In this document: piece by piece, positions 56,201 through 64,000 of the stretch
Numbering within the stretch: the stretch's first letter is position 1
Layout of the letters: each line of letters begins with the position of its first letter
Source of the DNA: Triplophysa rosa
Lineage: Eukaryota > Chordata > Actinopteri > Cypriniformes > Nemacheilidae
Direction: 5' to 3'
Length of the DNA stretch: 64,000 nucleotides
NCBI RefSeq assembly: GCF_024868665.1
Contig: NC_079890.1
Span: forward strand, 30,754,705-30,818,704
Translations under genes and position numbers: made by a program
Notes under the pieces: generated by a model
Told to the model about the DNA's origin: nothing
Database searches by the model: none
The model's input: only the letters and a program-made list of their open reading frames with translations

Positions 56201-59200
56201 TACACAAAACTACATCAATGTCGTTTTGAAATTCTCGGGAATGTGTTTTGTTTATGACTCAATAAGAAAAATTCTTGAAAGGTTGTTTTTAGCATGTGTT
56301 AGATAGAGTTAGAGAATTGTTAGAGAATGGTATGCATTCACTCACCTGATATAAATAGTCCTCGAACACAAAGTAATAATCATCATTGCTTGCAGTCAGC
56401 TTCACGTCCTGAGAGGACAATAAGTCTTTTTAATCAAAAACAGGTACACTTGACTTTCTGTACTAAACGTTCACTAGCTGGACTAAAGTTCTGTTATGTT
56501 TCTTTCATTTAATCTGTCCAGCGGCTAAATGTATACAGAAAACTTGAAATGTCGGTTTATATCTATATAAAGTCCTGATTGCTTTTATAAAGAGTTACCA
56601 CATGAAAAAAATATTAAAGGCACAGTTCATCCAAAAATACAAATTCTGTCATCATTTACTCAAGTTCAAGTTCAAAGTTTATTCATCACATACAAATCCA
56701 TACATAGTACGACATGCAGTGAAATGCTTTTTCCACTGTCCGAATAGAGTAGAAAAAGAGATAGGAGGGAAGGTTAAACTATATATAAACAATATATAAA
56801 TATAAATAGTGTAGGAGAGTGGGGAAGTGTCCATGTAAAGTGCAGGTGCTCACCATCGAGTTGCTCTAAATCTGTATCAATTTCGTTGTTCTGATGAACA
56901 CAGAGAAAGATATTTGGATGAATGCTTGTAACCAAACAGTTCTTGGCCACCATTGACTACCAAAGTAGGAAAAATAAAAATGGCAGTCAAAAGTGCCCCA
57001 GAACTATTTGCTTTCCTACATTCTTCAAAATATCTTCTTTTGTGTTCAACAGAACAAATAAGTTTATAAAGAACTGTTTGGTTACAAGCATTCTTCCAAA
57101 TATCTGACTCTGTGCTCATCAGAACAAAGAAATTGATACAGATTTGAAACAACTTGAGGGTGAGTAAATGAAGACAGAATTTTCATTTTTGGGTGAACTG
57201 TTCCTTTAAGGACACAAATGTTCATTAAAATGTTATGTTATATCATCCTTACCTTATAAATGAGGTTGTCCACCAGCAGGTCATGTTGTATGACTCTAGC
57301 CTTCAGCTGTTCATAATGCGTTAGGTCCTGTTTGAAATAAAAATAAAAAGTATTGACAAAAACTACACAAAGTGAATTTATCTCTGCCAAGTAGAGCTGG
57401 ATGATATATATATAAAAAAAATTATATTACACAGTATAATTCTGAATTTTGATGATGCTAAATATTTATTTTAATTATTATAGGTACTAATTAAATGAAC
57501 ACATGTAAACCAAATGTTGCCCTGTTGTGTACCACCCTTTGTTGCGATTGTCTTCTTGCACAACTTGGAAATGAAGGTATTTTACAGATCAAACCCATTT
57601 TACAGGGCATTCTTTTTCCACCCCCCTGCCTCTTTCCACACCCGTGTCGCTTGCTTGCACGTTTTGCATTTCTTGTGAGACATTAATTGGGGAAGTGAAA
57701 TTGCCTGTTGGTGCCATCTGTGACACATTAATCTTATCTTTCAACAATATTCTGTAATTTGATGTCTTAAGCACAATTATTTTTATATCTAATATTTGAT
57801 ACGTCACCCAGTCCTACAGTCAGCTTAACTGAAACGTCCAATAAACAATGAATAAACACACAGATCAAACTACTCCGGAAATTACAGCTAATTTCATTGT
57901 TATAAAAAACATTAAGCAATTAACTAATTGATATTTGAAATGTAATTGCTGTAATGAAGCAGTTATCCAAGACCACGTATATCTGAATAATTCTATAATG
58001 TTCTCATTGGGATCACTTTCTAAGAAGCGTCCGGGCTAAAACTGTACAAATGTCACTGAAGAAGAGAGATGAGCCGGCCTGGTCACTGTCGTCGAGACAG
58101 CTGCTTCATAAGCACTTTCATAATTGTTCCTCCGAAAGCATTTAAATGTCTTCTGATCTCCTCTGTCATGCTATGGGCTCATGCCCCAAGAGTGAGAGAT
58201 TACTGTGCTTGTTTAAAATGTGTCGCCACACACCAGGTGTTTGTCTTCTTGTTAAAAGACAGTGAGGGTACACTGTCCAGATGTCGATTTCATTGTTTTA
58301 ATGGAGGCTCAAGAACAAATCAATCAGCTGGAAGACATTGTTTTAGGTTTAAAGATGGCAGCTATTAAACCCACTGAGTGAAGAATCACAGCGGGTACCT
58401 GCTCTGTCATTTGTGCCACACAAGTAGTTAAAAGATAATTGCATTAAAGTCCCCCTGTGGTGAAAATCAAGTTTTTATTGTTGTTTATACGTCTATGTGG
58501 TGTTTTTAATATGCTTTAAGATAAACCATATGCAACCATATCATTGCAGAGTATTTTCTCCATAAAACTGCAATTTACCAAAGACTCTCTGTTTATGACA
58601 TCATAACCCTGTAACCAATCACGTTAACAGATTTGAGCCATGGATATGTAAGGATGGCGAAAGACTCGGCACTGAAACGATCGTTGCCGTTTCAGCTCTG
58701 CTTCTGCAACACGAGCATGCGCTGCTCACACGTCAAATGAGACATCTATGTACCTACAATCCAAGATCCGAGCTGACGCGATTGAATGGAGGCGGGGACT
58801 AATTTGCATATTCGTGACTCTGCTCATAATAAATTAAGCAAGGGTGTAGCGTTACATTAAAGTCATTTTAAGGCATGATTTTGGAAAATTTCTGCAATTA
58901 ACGCATCTGATAAGCACAAATAAATACCCATAAAATGTCGGTTCTGGCACATGTACACAACAATTACCATAAATGTCAAATAAGCTATTCAAATACTTTC
59001 AATTGTTTAAATGTTCGTAAATATTTATGGTACGTTTTCATATTTCTGAGGATCTGTGTTTATGTAAGACTGTATATTACCTCAGGATCGCTGTCAGAGT
59101 TCAGGATGAGAGTCCATAGTTGGGCCCTTAAACCTGTAGGGCATCCCTGCCTGCTGTACTGCTGAGCGGCTGCACTGTCCTGAGCACTCACCACTAAACA

Positions 59201-60836
59201 AACACAATTTACACATTATTCACAAATTTTAGTATTCACTTCAGAGAGGCTCTTAAAACCTTAAACGATAATCCATACACTTTGTTTTTTATACTTTGCT
59301 GGCACAGGCCAAAAAGGCACTTTAAATGCCCAGACATTATACAGGCTGTCATAACAACTCTATGAATGGCAGCAAACACACTTTCGACACCTTCTGCCTG
59401 AAAGAAACTAGAAATATTATAAATACCCAATAAGCTTAAATGATTAACGTTGTGATTCATACTGTAACGCTGATTTAGCTTAGCGTCTTTTTTCCCTTTA
59501 AGACTTACTGACAGCTGTTCTGAAAAGAATAGTTCCCTAACAAATGCATCATATATAGCCTCTTTCTGACAAAAATGTTCTGGGTAACTGAACGATGGAT
59601 TTATTTGAGGTGAAATGGCAGACATTAAACATTAAAATAAAAAAGTATTTTCCGAGCAATACAGGAATACTATACAAGCATATGTGTCACGATAACAAGA
59701 TAGAAAAAAATGTTTATTTTTACCTTTCTTTCCAACCCGAATGTGCTCGCTCTCAAACAAATCTGTGTTTAAACAGCCGAGAGATAACAAGGGATCAAAT
59801 AAATGTACGAACACAGCATACAAAACAAATAGTGAACCTTTCTTAGCATGACTGACGCTAGATTGATCTCTATAGCAACTAATGCCGAGTTCACACTGCA
59901 TGATTTTGTCCCCGATTTTCAGTCGCCGACAGGTTTTGAGAAATCACAGACAAATTTCCGAAATCGGTGCTCGTTCACGCGAGTGACAATCATGCATTGT
60001 GAATTATCAAAGACGCGATCTGAGAGAGTGGGCGACGCGTCGCAGACGCCCGTGAAATATTTGGCATGCTCAATATATGCACCTGTCGGAGACTCAAAAT
60101 CCTGCTGTGTGAAATGAGTTCTGACTAAAAAAATACATCGGCGATGACCTACAGCCAATGAGAAGGCAAGATACAAGGCAAAATAAGATTCGGGGAGAAG
60201 ACCACAGCATCAGCAAGCATGGTTTCCAATGTCGCGCGAGAACTCTGATATCACGTATCACTTCTCGTTAGGGATGTAATGATTCACTCAGCTCACGATG
60301 CGATGCGATTAACGATTATGATCTCACGATGCGATTTAATCACAATTTTTTTACAGAATGAGTTGAGGAAAATTTTTAATGAACAACTGCCCTTTTATTA
60401 TTTCTCTTTTATTATAATGCTGCACAATTCTTTGTAAAATAAAAATATATTTTATGTCAAATAACAAAACTAAATTGCAGTTTTAAAACAAATTCCAAAT
60501 CAAATAAAAATGAATAATACAAGTCTCTTTGATATAAACAAACTAAGACTTTGTCTGTGCTTCTCCTAACTTTTACTTTTTTAAAGGGGTGCTGCAACGG
60601 TGTGTCATGCATTCTGACTTCTTTACAATGTTAAACGTGCTGTCTTCTCATGCTTAACATGGTCAACTTGTCAAAAAAATGAGTTGGGCATATTACGTAG
60701 TATTTCTGTGCTCGATACACTCCCCCAGAGATCGTACAGGTTTCGGAAAGTTTTTTTCAAACATATAAAACTGTTTCATAACAATTTTTCTTAGTCCCTT
60801 ATTGGACAATTCTCCCGGAAAAGCACGCGGAGAGAG

Positions 60837-60895
<59 letters not shown>

Positions 60896-63800
60896 AGAGG
60901 AAGAGAGAGAGAAGAAGCGAGAGAGAGAAGAGGACTATACATTCGCGAAGTTTCAGGTGTTTTGGTTCCGTGCATTTGGGTGATGAATGTTATATAAATG
61001 GTGGATATAACGCTGGATTTGGAGATCCCGCTAAAAGATGCCGGACATGAACTGCATGCGGTGTGTGAAACTGATGTCGGTGTTTTGTTGGCAATGGGTG
61101 CGCACGTGCTTTAGTTCAGCCTACCCCTCCCCCCCGCACGCGCCTTATGCTTTCGGAAAAAAATCGTACAGCTGTATCTATTTTTTATAAATGTGATCAA
61201 ACTAAATACTCTTCGAAGATACAAAGTATACAATACTACTCTATAGGTACTCAAGATTAATATGAGATTGGCAGAAACCGCGTGCGTTAGGGCCGCTTTA
61301 AGAAATATCAGCATATCCACGTTTACCAAGTTTGCAAAAAACAGCAGCCCCTGCTGTTCAAAACATGTATTGCGATTTTTATAACATCTCAACCGACTTG
61401 AATCGTCACATATTATAATCGATTTTCAACCGGCTCACGGTGTTTGGTTGTGAAACGTTGTTACGGACCAGACAGTTGGTGGCGATTCTGACCTATTGTA
61501 AAGTCATGCAGTGTGTCATCTCCTGTCGCCGATCCATCGCTCAATGTGAACACTGCAGCAACTGAATTCTACCCCAGATAGTCATGTAGTGTGAAAAGAA
61601 CAGTGATGCAAAGACTTTGAAAATCGGGCAATGTGAACTCGGCATAAGGGGTCAGAATATGATCACTTCATCTCAGAACAAGATCAGGGATACACTAGTG
61701 AAACTTCTGTTTACTTTTGTTTACCACCTTTACCACCATGGTTCAAAAGACCATCTAAATCCATGGACCACAGCGTGGAACAACTGTCGTCTGCTTCTAA
61801 GCCCTTGTAATATGATGTGACTTTGCAAACCAAGGGTTGGATGCAAGGAGTGAATTATTACCTGGGGGAACATGTGTGTGATCATCTATACCGAGCTGCC
61901 CATAAGTAAAACTAAGCTCTGGATACATCTCCCTCTACAACACACACAGTTTACAAGTTATAATTATGAAAAAGCTTCTTCACCAATGGAGAAAGGTGGT
62001 TAAATATTTAGTGATTCTAGATTGTAATGCTTAAAAAGCAACAGATTAGATAAACATTTAGGCCAAAATCATTCACATTAGGGTGTCACAATAAACAAGT
62101 ATAGTCAAAAATGTGATAATATTAATAACCATGATTATTGAAATTGTGTTAATATTACACATACCATAACATTGTAAATTATTAGGTGCCAGTATCAGGC
62201 TGACATGATTTATTTGGCAAAAATTAAGGATTAATTTGACTGATATCATTTTTTTTTAATTCACTTGCAAAATAAAGATATATTTGGTGATTGAATCGTT
62301 ATTATGAATTGTTTTGACCAACAAAATAAAAAATTGGATATTGTGACAGCCCAGTGTCTCTTATTTTTATTTACAGAAATAGTTGTACAGGTGGAGACAA
62401 AGATTGGCTCACCATTTGTGAAATGTCACAGACATTGAGGGAAACCTGTATTAATCCCCAGTGACTTCTGACTGTGACCTCTTCACTCCGGTCATTATTA
62501 GGATTCCTTAAACCGATTAACACCTAGAGGAAAACCAATGTTATCTTTTATTATCATCTACATACAGTAATAACAAAAATCTAATTAAAAATGAATACAT
62601 ATGTTTAACAAAAACACAACATTTGTTTTCATTGGCACAAATGCGGGAACAAAAAAATAAGACAAAATTCACATCAAATTGTAACATAACTTACAAATAA
62701 ACAAGTTTCTACAAAGACCTCATGACCCTAAAACCTCTCCAAGAATGCTACGATTTTAAAGTGTGTAATAGTTTTTCTTATTACAGATTAACATGCTACG
62801 ATAACTATTCGTCCACACTGTGGTTCTGTGACACTATACAACACCGTTCATCCCTATGCAACATAACAACATTTGTTTTGATCTGATCATAAATCAAGAT
62901 CAGCTCATGCAAATCACTTATTCAACCTTTCAGTCAATTTTCACTCAAAAAGTAATTTAGATGAACATTTCCTGAAAGAATCGAATCAGCCGCTCATTTC
63001 CGGGCCTGTCTTTCTCAATCGGACCGGATGTTTTCAATAAACTCATTAGGTGGATTATACAAGCAAGACTAAACCCACCTCAAGGAAGTCTTTGGGTGCA
63101 TAAACAGGTCTGAATTTGCTTAGGTCTGCAATACAAAACAGAGATACGAGTGCATGCAAATTCGTATTACAATGCCAATTAGTGTAATTGAAAAGCAGTG
63201 AGCAAGTAACAAAACAGAATGGCAATCAGAATCTTTCTTGTTAACTTCATACTATACTCAGTCCATTAAATTAAGATCCATCTGTTACATTTATGCTTTG
63301 GACAGATGCATTTATACAAAGCAACTTCAAGTACATTAAATGTTTTGGTGCACACTACAGATATCCATAAAGTGAAAACCTTTTGGTTTCAGAGACTTTA
63401 AATCACCACATACACTTTTTTTGAAGGAAGAGTAACAGAAAGTAAAGTTTCAAACAAAAGGAAGAAAGAAGACTCAGTTGGGTGTATTTGAGCTTTGGTT
63501 ATTGGGATGTGGTCCAGGCGTCTGGACATGCTCTGGTTTCACAGGAAGGGCTGTTTATTCCAGTGTCCTGCATACCGCGGTAAATGTTATCATACACGCT
63601 GCAAACTGATAGCATTGTTATGGAGCTGTTATACTGCTCGGGGCTTCTGTGTACGAGCCAAACATCTGTGTGTAAACATTCTGCGATGCACGAACACACA
63701 TACACTGAGATGTAACAGTAACCTCTAATACAGATCAAACTGGGAGGTCACCTGGTTCATCGGTTCCCATCTCGTTCCATTTTTTCGTGAGCTCTTTCTG

Positions 63801-63973
63801 CTCTGGGACCGGCCGCTATGAAACAGGAATAAAAGAAAAATGATTCAAATACCTGCACTTCTCAAGTGTATATGCAATACAGATATTGTCATGTCTACCT
63901 TTCGTGACAGTGGGATTCCTAATTCGGTACACATACTGTTCAAACTCTTCATGATTCTCTTCTCCCAGCCGGC
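50212..63973 (-). CDS. tbc1d19: tbc1d19, TBC1 domain family member 19, 5' end outside window
   Basis: Seventeen exons join in frame (1,287 bp, 428 codons plus TGA), with consistent phases and consensus splice sites throughout. The product matches the C-terminal four fifths of TBC1D19, with no net length change against my memory of human TBC1D19. Partial-protein landmarks: an N-terminal helical part (1-136), then the TBC fold with the RxxLW motif (LRAQLWTLIL, in 138-174), SNDDYYFVFEDYLYQ (206-220), GVIPFHGFSMY (264-274), the PSKLYSVFKEMYIRYFFRLH region (from about 287), LPQLFYHL (about 330-337) and TDQLLLLWDRILGY. TBC proteins usually act as Rab GTPase-activating proteins. Here the arginine-finger and glutamine-finger positions are not Arg and Gln (see findings), so GAP activity is uncertain. 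About 98 N-terminal residues, probably four exons, lie right of the window. Confidence 0.96.
50287..51614. other. tbc1d19 last intron
   Basis: Nothing recognised beyond short runs of T and CA. Confidence 0.6.
51615..51685 (-). CDS. tbc1d19: tbc1d19 exon
   Basis: Residues 381-404: (D)LAAAVFAFRAENLMEVTSLASAE. Acceptor TTTCAG, donor GAG|GTTGTT, a weaker donor than the others. Confidence 0.95.
51911..52026 (-). CDS. tbc1d19: tbc1d19 exon
   Basis: Residues 342-380 plus one base: LRIAFKWIVRAFSGYLSTDQ then LLLLWDRILGYDSLEIVA. Acceptor CTTTAG, donor GCAG|GTGAGT. Contains the TDQLLLLWDRILG block near the end of TBC domains. Confidence 0.96.
52312..52604. mobile_element. TTAAAGGGATAGTTCACCC-type MITE in a tbc1d19 intron
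   Basis: Starts TTAAAGGGACAGTTCACCC and ends GATGGTCCCTTTAA. The centre is a strong palindrome around ACTATGGGAGTCAATGGGG near 52,475-52,490. Confidence 0.75.
53012..53103 (-). CDS. tbc1d19: tbc1d19 exon
   Basis: Residues 312-341 plus two bases: GLVSLCLRFERLLQTHLPQL then FYHLREIGAQ. Acceptor TGTTAG, donor CAACC|GTGAGT. Confidence 0.95.
53185..53294 (-). CDS. tbc1d19: tbc1d19 exon
   Basis: Residues 275-311: (V)APLCFLYNEPSKLYSVFK, then EMYIRYFFRLHSISSHPS. Acceptor TCTGCAG, donor TCT|GTAAGT. Confidence 0.96.
53388..53420 (-). CDS. tbc1d19: tbc1d19 microexon, 33 bp, covering the glutamine-finger position
   Basis: Residues 264-274 plus one base: (G)VIPFHGFSMY. It corresponds to the YxQGxN motif of catalytic TBC domains, here read as PFHG with His269 where the Gln finger should be. 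Acceptor CTCACAG, donor TATG|GTACGT. It is recognised only because both flanking exons require its phase and its sequence matches human. Confidence 0.93.
53699..53743 (-). CDS. tbc1d19: tbc1d19 exon, 45 bp
   Basis: Residues 249-263 plus one base: (S)KSGSEQFSVVYPPN. Acceptor TTTTAG, donor AATG|GTGAGA. Confidence 0.93.
53827..53911 (-). CDS. tbc1d19: tbc1d19 exon
   Basis: Residues 221-248 plus one base: VLLCFSRDTSVLEHFNYNSA then TPPKSSIH. Acceptor CTTCAG, donor CACA|GTAATG. Confidence 0.95.
53912..56345. other. tbc1d19 intron with a hAT insertion
   Basis: Contains the inverted hAT-like element 54442-55512. No signal in 53912-54433 or 55521-56345. Confidence 0.65.
54442..55512 (-). mobile_element. 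hAT-like transposon (TAGGGCTG family), inverted, in a tbc1d19 intron
   Basis: Begins TAGGGCTGCAGCTATCGATT and ends GAGGAATCGTTTCAGCTCTA. A perfect 8-bp target duplication GTTAAAAT lies at 54434-54441 and 55513-55520. The interior matches the reverse complement of 22553-23575 along its length with scattered differences. It is an independent insertion of the same family. Confidence 0.85.
56346..56408 (-). CDS. tbc1d19: tbc1d19 exon
   Basis: Residues 200-220: DVKLTASNDDYYFVFEDYLY then Q, almost identical to human. Phase 0 at both ends. Acceptor CTCTCAG, donor CAG|GTGAGT. Confidence 0.96.
56614..57209. mobile_element. TTAAAGGGATAGTTCACCC-type MITE split by a retroelement tail
   Basis: Starts TTAAAGGCACAGTTCATCC and ends GGGTGAACTGTTCCTTTAA. 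The left arm is interrupted near 56,660 and resumes near 56,851 with CTCACCATCGAGTTG. The inserted 190 bp is described separately. Confidence 0.7.
56660..56851 (-). mobile_element. 3' tail of a non-LTR retroelement nested in the MITE
   Basis: Read on the minus strand it ends in CTTTGAACTTGAACTTG, a short tandem tail, preceded by GTATGTGATGAATAAA and GCATTTCACTGCATGTCGTA. This resembles the 3' end of a fish LINE inserted tail-first. It interrupts the MITE at 56614-57209. The family is not identified. Confidence 0.5.
57253..57327 (-). CDS. tbc1d19: tbc1d19 exon: degenerate arginine-finger motif
   Basis: Residues 175-199: DLTHYEQLKARVIQHDLLVD then NLIYK. The position equivalent to IxxDxxR reads IQHDLLV (187-193), with Val in place of the catalytic Arg. 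Acceptor AAACAG, donor AAG|GTAAGG. Confidence 0.95.
57328..59080. other. tbc1d19 intron
   Basis: Holds the probable repeat at 58446-58880. The 99-codon frame at 58069-58368 has no recognised similarity. Confidence 0.6.
58446..58880. repeat. Probable dispersed repeat in a tbc1d19 intron
   Basis: TAAAGTCCCCCTGTGGTGAA, TGACATCATAACCCTGTAAC and AATGGAGGCGGGGACTAATT are strings I recall from a widespread fish repeat. Termini are not resolved. Confidence 0.35.
59081..59193 (-). CDS. tbc1d19: tbc1d19 exon: start of the TBC domain
   Basis: Residues 137-174. VSAQDSAAAQQYSRQGCPTG is followed by LRAQLWTLILNSDSDPE, which carries the first TBC motif (RxxLW). Acceptor GTTTAG, donor GAG|GTAATA. Confidence 0.95.
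59724..59762 (-). CDS. tbc1d19: tbc1d19 microexon, 39 bp
   Basis: Residues 124-136 plus one base: (D)LFESEHIRVGKK. Acceptor AACACAG, donor AAAG|GTAAAA. Matches human LFENEHVRIGQK. Confidence 0.92.
60740..61301 (+). repeat. Dispersed repeat family X, diverged member in a tbc1d19 intron
   Basis: Shares ordered blocks with 17536-18190 but carries an expanded GA tract (about 60831-60930) in place of the AAGAGCACGCCC part. It is nested in the TIR element 59882-61645. Confidence 0.6.
60831..60930. repeat. (GA)n-rich tract
   Basis: AGAGAG runs broken by GAAG and GCGA. It produces spurious Arg/Glu-rich reading frames. Confidence 0.85.
61862..61934 (-). CDS. tbc1d19: tbc1d19 exon
   Basis: Residues 100-123 plus one base: REMYPELSFTYGQLGIDDHT then HVPP. 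Acceptor TTGTAG, donor CCAG|GTAATA. It is more diverged from human than its neighbours, but GQLGIDD is conserved. Confidence 0.93.
62079..62353. mobile_element. Short hAT-like MITE in a tbc1d19 intron
   Basis: TAGGGTGTCACAATA at the left pairs with TATTGTGACAGCCCAG at the right. The interior is AT-rich. The target duplication is not clear. Confidence 0.45.
62413..62523 (-). CDS. tbc1d19: tbc1d19 exon
   Basis: Residues 63-99: VLIGLRNPNN through SHWGLIQVSLNVCDISQM. Acceptor CTCTAG, donor ATG|GTGAGC. Confidence 0.94.
62524..63078. other. tbc1d19 intron
   Basis: No repeat or motif recognised. Confidence 0.6.
63079..63125 (-). CDS. tbc1d19: tbc1d19 exon
   Basis: Residues 47-62: (D)LSKFRPVYAPKDFLE. 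Short 47-bp exon with acceptor TTGCAG and donor GAG|GTGGGT. Confidence 0.95.
63126..63751. other. tbc1d19 intron
   Basis: ACATTTATGCTTTGGACAGA then ACAAAGCAACTTCAAGTACA near 63,290-63,340 resembles a decayed fish SINE tail in reverse. Nothing else recognised. Confidence 0.5.
63752..63815 (-). CDS. tbc1d19: tbc1d19 exon
   Basis: Residues 26-46 plus one base: RPVPEQKELTKKWNEMGTDE then P. The WNEMGTDEP motif is shared with human. Acceptor TCATAG, donor CCAG|GTGACC. Confidence 0.95.
63899..63973 (-). CDS. tbc1d19: tbc1d19 exon, first one in the window
   Basis: Partial-protein residues 1-25: AGWEKRIMKSLNSMCTELGI then PLSRK. Acceptor TTGTAG, donor AAAG|GTAGAC. Phase 0 at both ends. Confidence 0.94.
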
Positions 63974-64000
63974 CTACAACACACACAAATAATCTGTCAT

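Larger units (their letters stand above)
59882..61645. mobile_element. Composite element with ATGCCGAGTTCACA ends in a tbc1d19 intron
   Basis: Left ATGCCGAGTTCACACTGCAT and right AATGTGAACTCGGCAT are inverted repeats extending about 38 bp. Inside lie further insertions: GTTAGGGATGTAATGATTC at 60268 looks like another hAT-type terminus, and repeat family X follows. Confidence 0.6.
59763..61861. other. tbc1d19 intron, mostly composite element
   Basis: Dominated by 59882-61645. The remaining 61646-61861 shows nothing recognisable. Confidence 0.6.

Noticed and set aside
59236..59625. 129-codon minus-strand frame in a tbc1d19 intron
   Set aside because: Composition is intron-like, and adding it would break the phase between the exons at 59081 and 59724.
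60802..61050. Arg/Glu-rich frame resembling a nuclear protein
   Set aside because: Simple translation of the GA-rich tract.

Overview
The window is vertebrate nuclear DNA, most likely from a teleost fish of the carp and minnow group (Cypriniformes). The genes are split into short coding exons with GT-AG introns. Microsatellites are frequent, and the introns are packed with short inverted-repeat elements and hAT-like transposons of kinds I recognise from cyprinid genomes. The gene identifications are firm. The lineage is an inference from repeat style and from sequence similarity to fish and human orthologues. No bacterial operon, CRISPR array or rRNA was seen.

Two protein-coding genes lie head-to-tail on the minus strand. 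(1) stim2 (stromal interaction molecule 2, ER calcium sensor) runs from its start codon near 45,748 down to 420 and continues off the left edge. Ten exons are present. They encode about 490 residues: signal peptide, conserved cysteine pair, EF-hand, SAM domain, transmembrane helix, coiled coil 1, the Orai-activating SOAR region and an acidic segment. The last, C-terminal exons are outside the window. (2) tbc1d19 (TBC/RabGAP-domain protein) runs from beyond the right edge down to its stop codon at 50,212. Seventeen exons encode 428 residues, which as far as I can recall is the same length as the corresponding part of the human protein. The first exons are outside the window. The order tbc1d19 then stim2 on one strand matches the human arrangement on 4p15 as I recall it.

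Layout: 1-9,591 holds stim2 exons 10 to 2 with introns containing MITEs and microsatellites. 9,592-45,606 is stim2 intron 1 (36 kb). 45,607-45,748 is stim2 exon 1. 45,749-50,211 is the stim2 upstream region with a promoter candidate near 46.9 kb, followed by the 3' side of tbc1d19. 50,212-63,973 holds tbc1d19 exons and introns.

The main unusual feature is inside stim2 intron 1: a direct tandem duplication of about 13.76 kb (15,452-29,210 and 29,211-42,969), about 99.9% identical by eye. Its breakpoints fall inside two different hAT-like transposons. The left one is in a CA microsatellite of the first hAT (14,251-16,893, target duplication GTGTCTGT). The right one is inside a second hAT (complete copy 39,944-43,470, target duplication CAGAATAC). 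The junction at about 29,210 fuses the truncated second hAT to the truncated first one at the CA repeat. No exon is duplicated. It is either a very young structural variant or an uncollapsed-haplotype assembly artefact, and the sequence alone cannot decide between these.

Other notable observations are two inverted copies of a ~1.05-kb hAT-like family, each with perfect 8-bp target duplications; nested MITE insertions; and a tbc1d19 TBC domain that lacks both canonical catalytic finger residues, one of them lying in a 33-base microexon. I found no evidence of a previously undescribed coding system.
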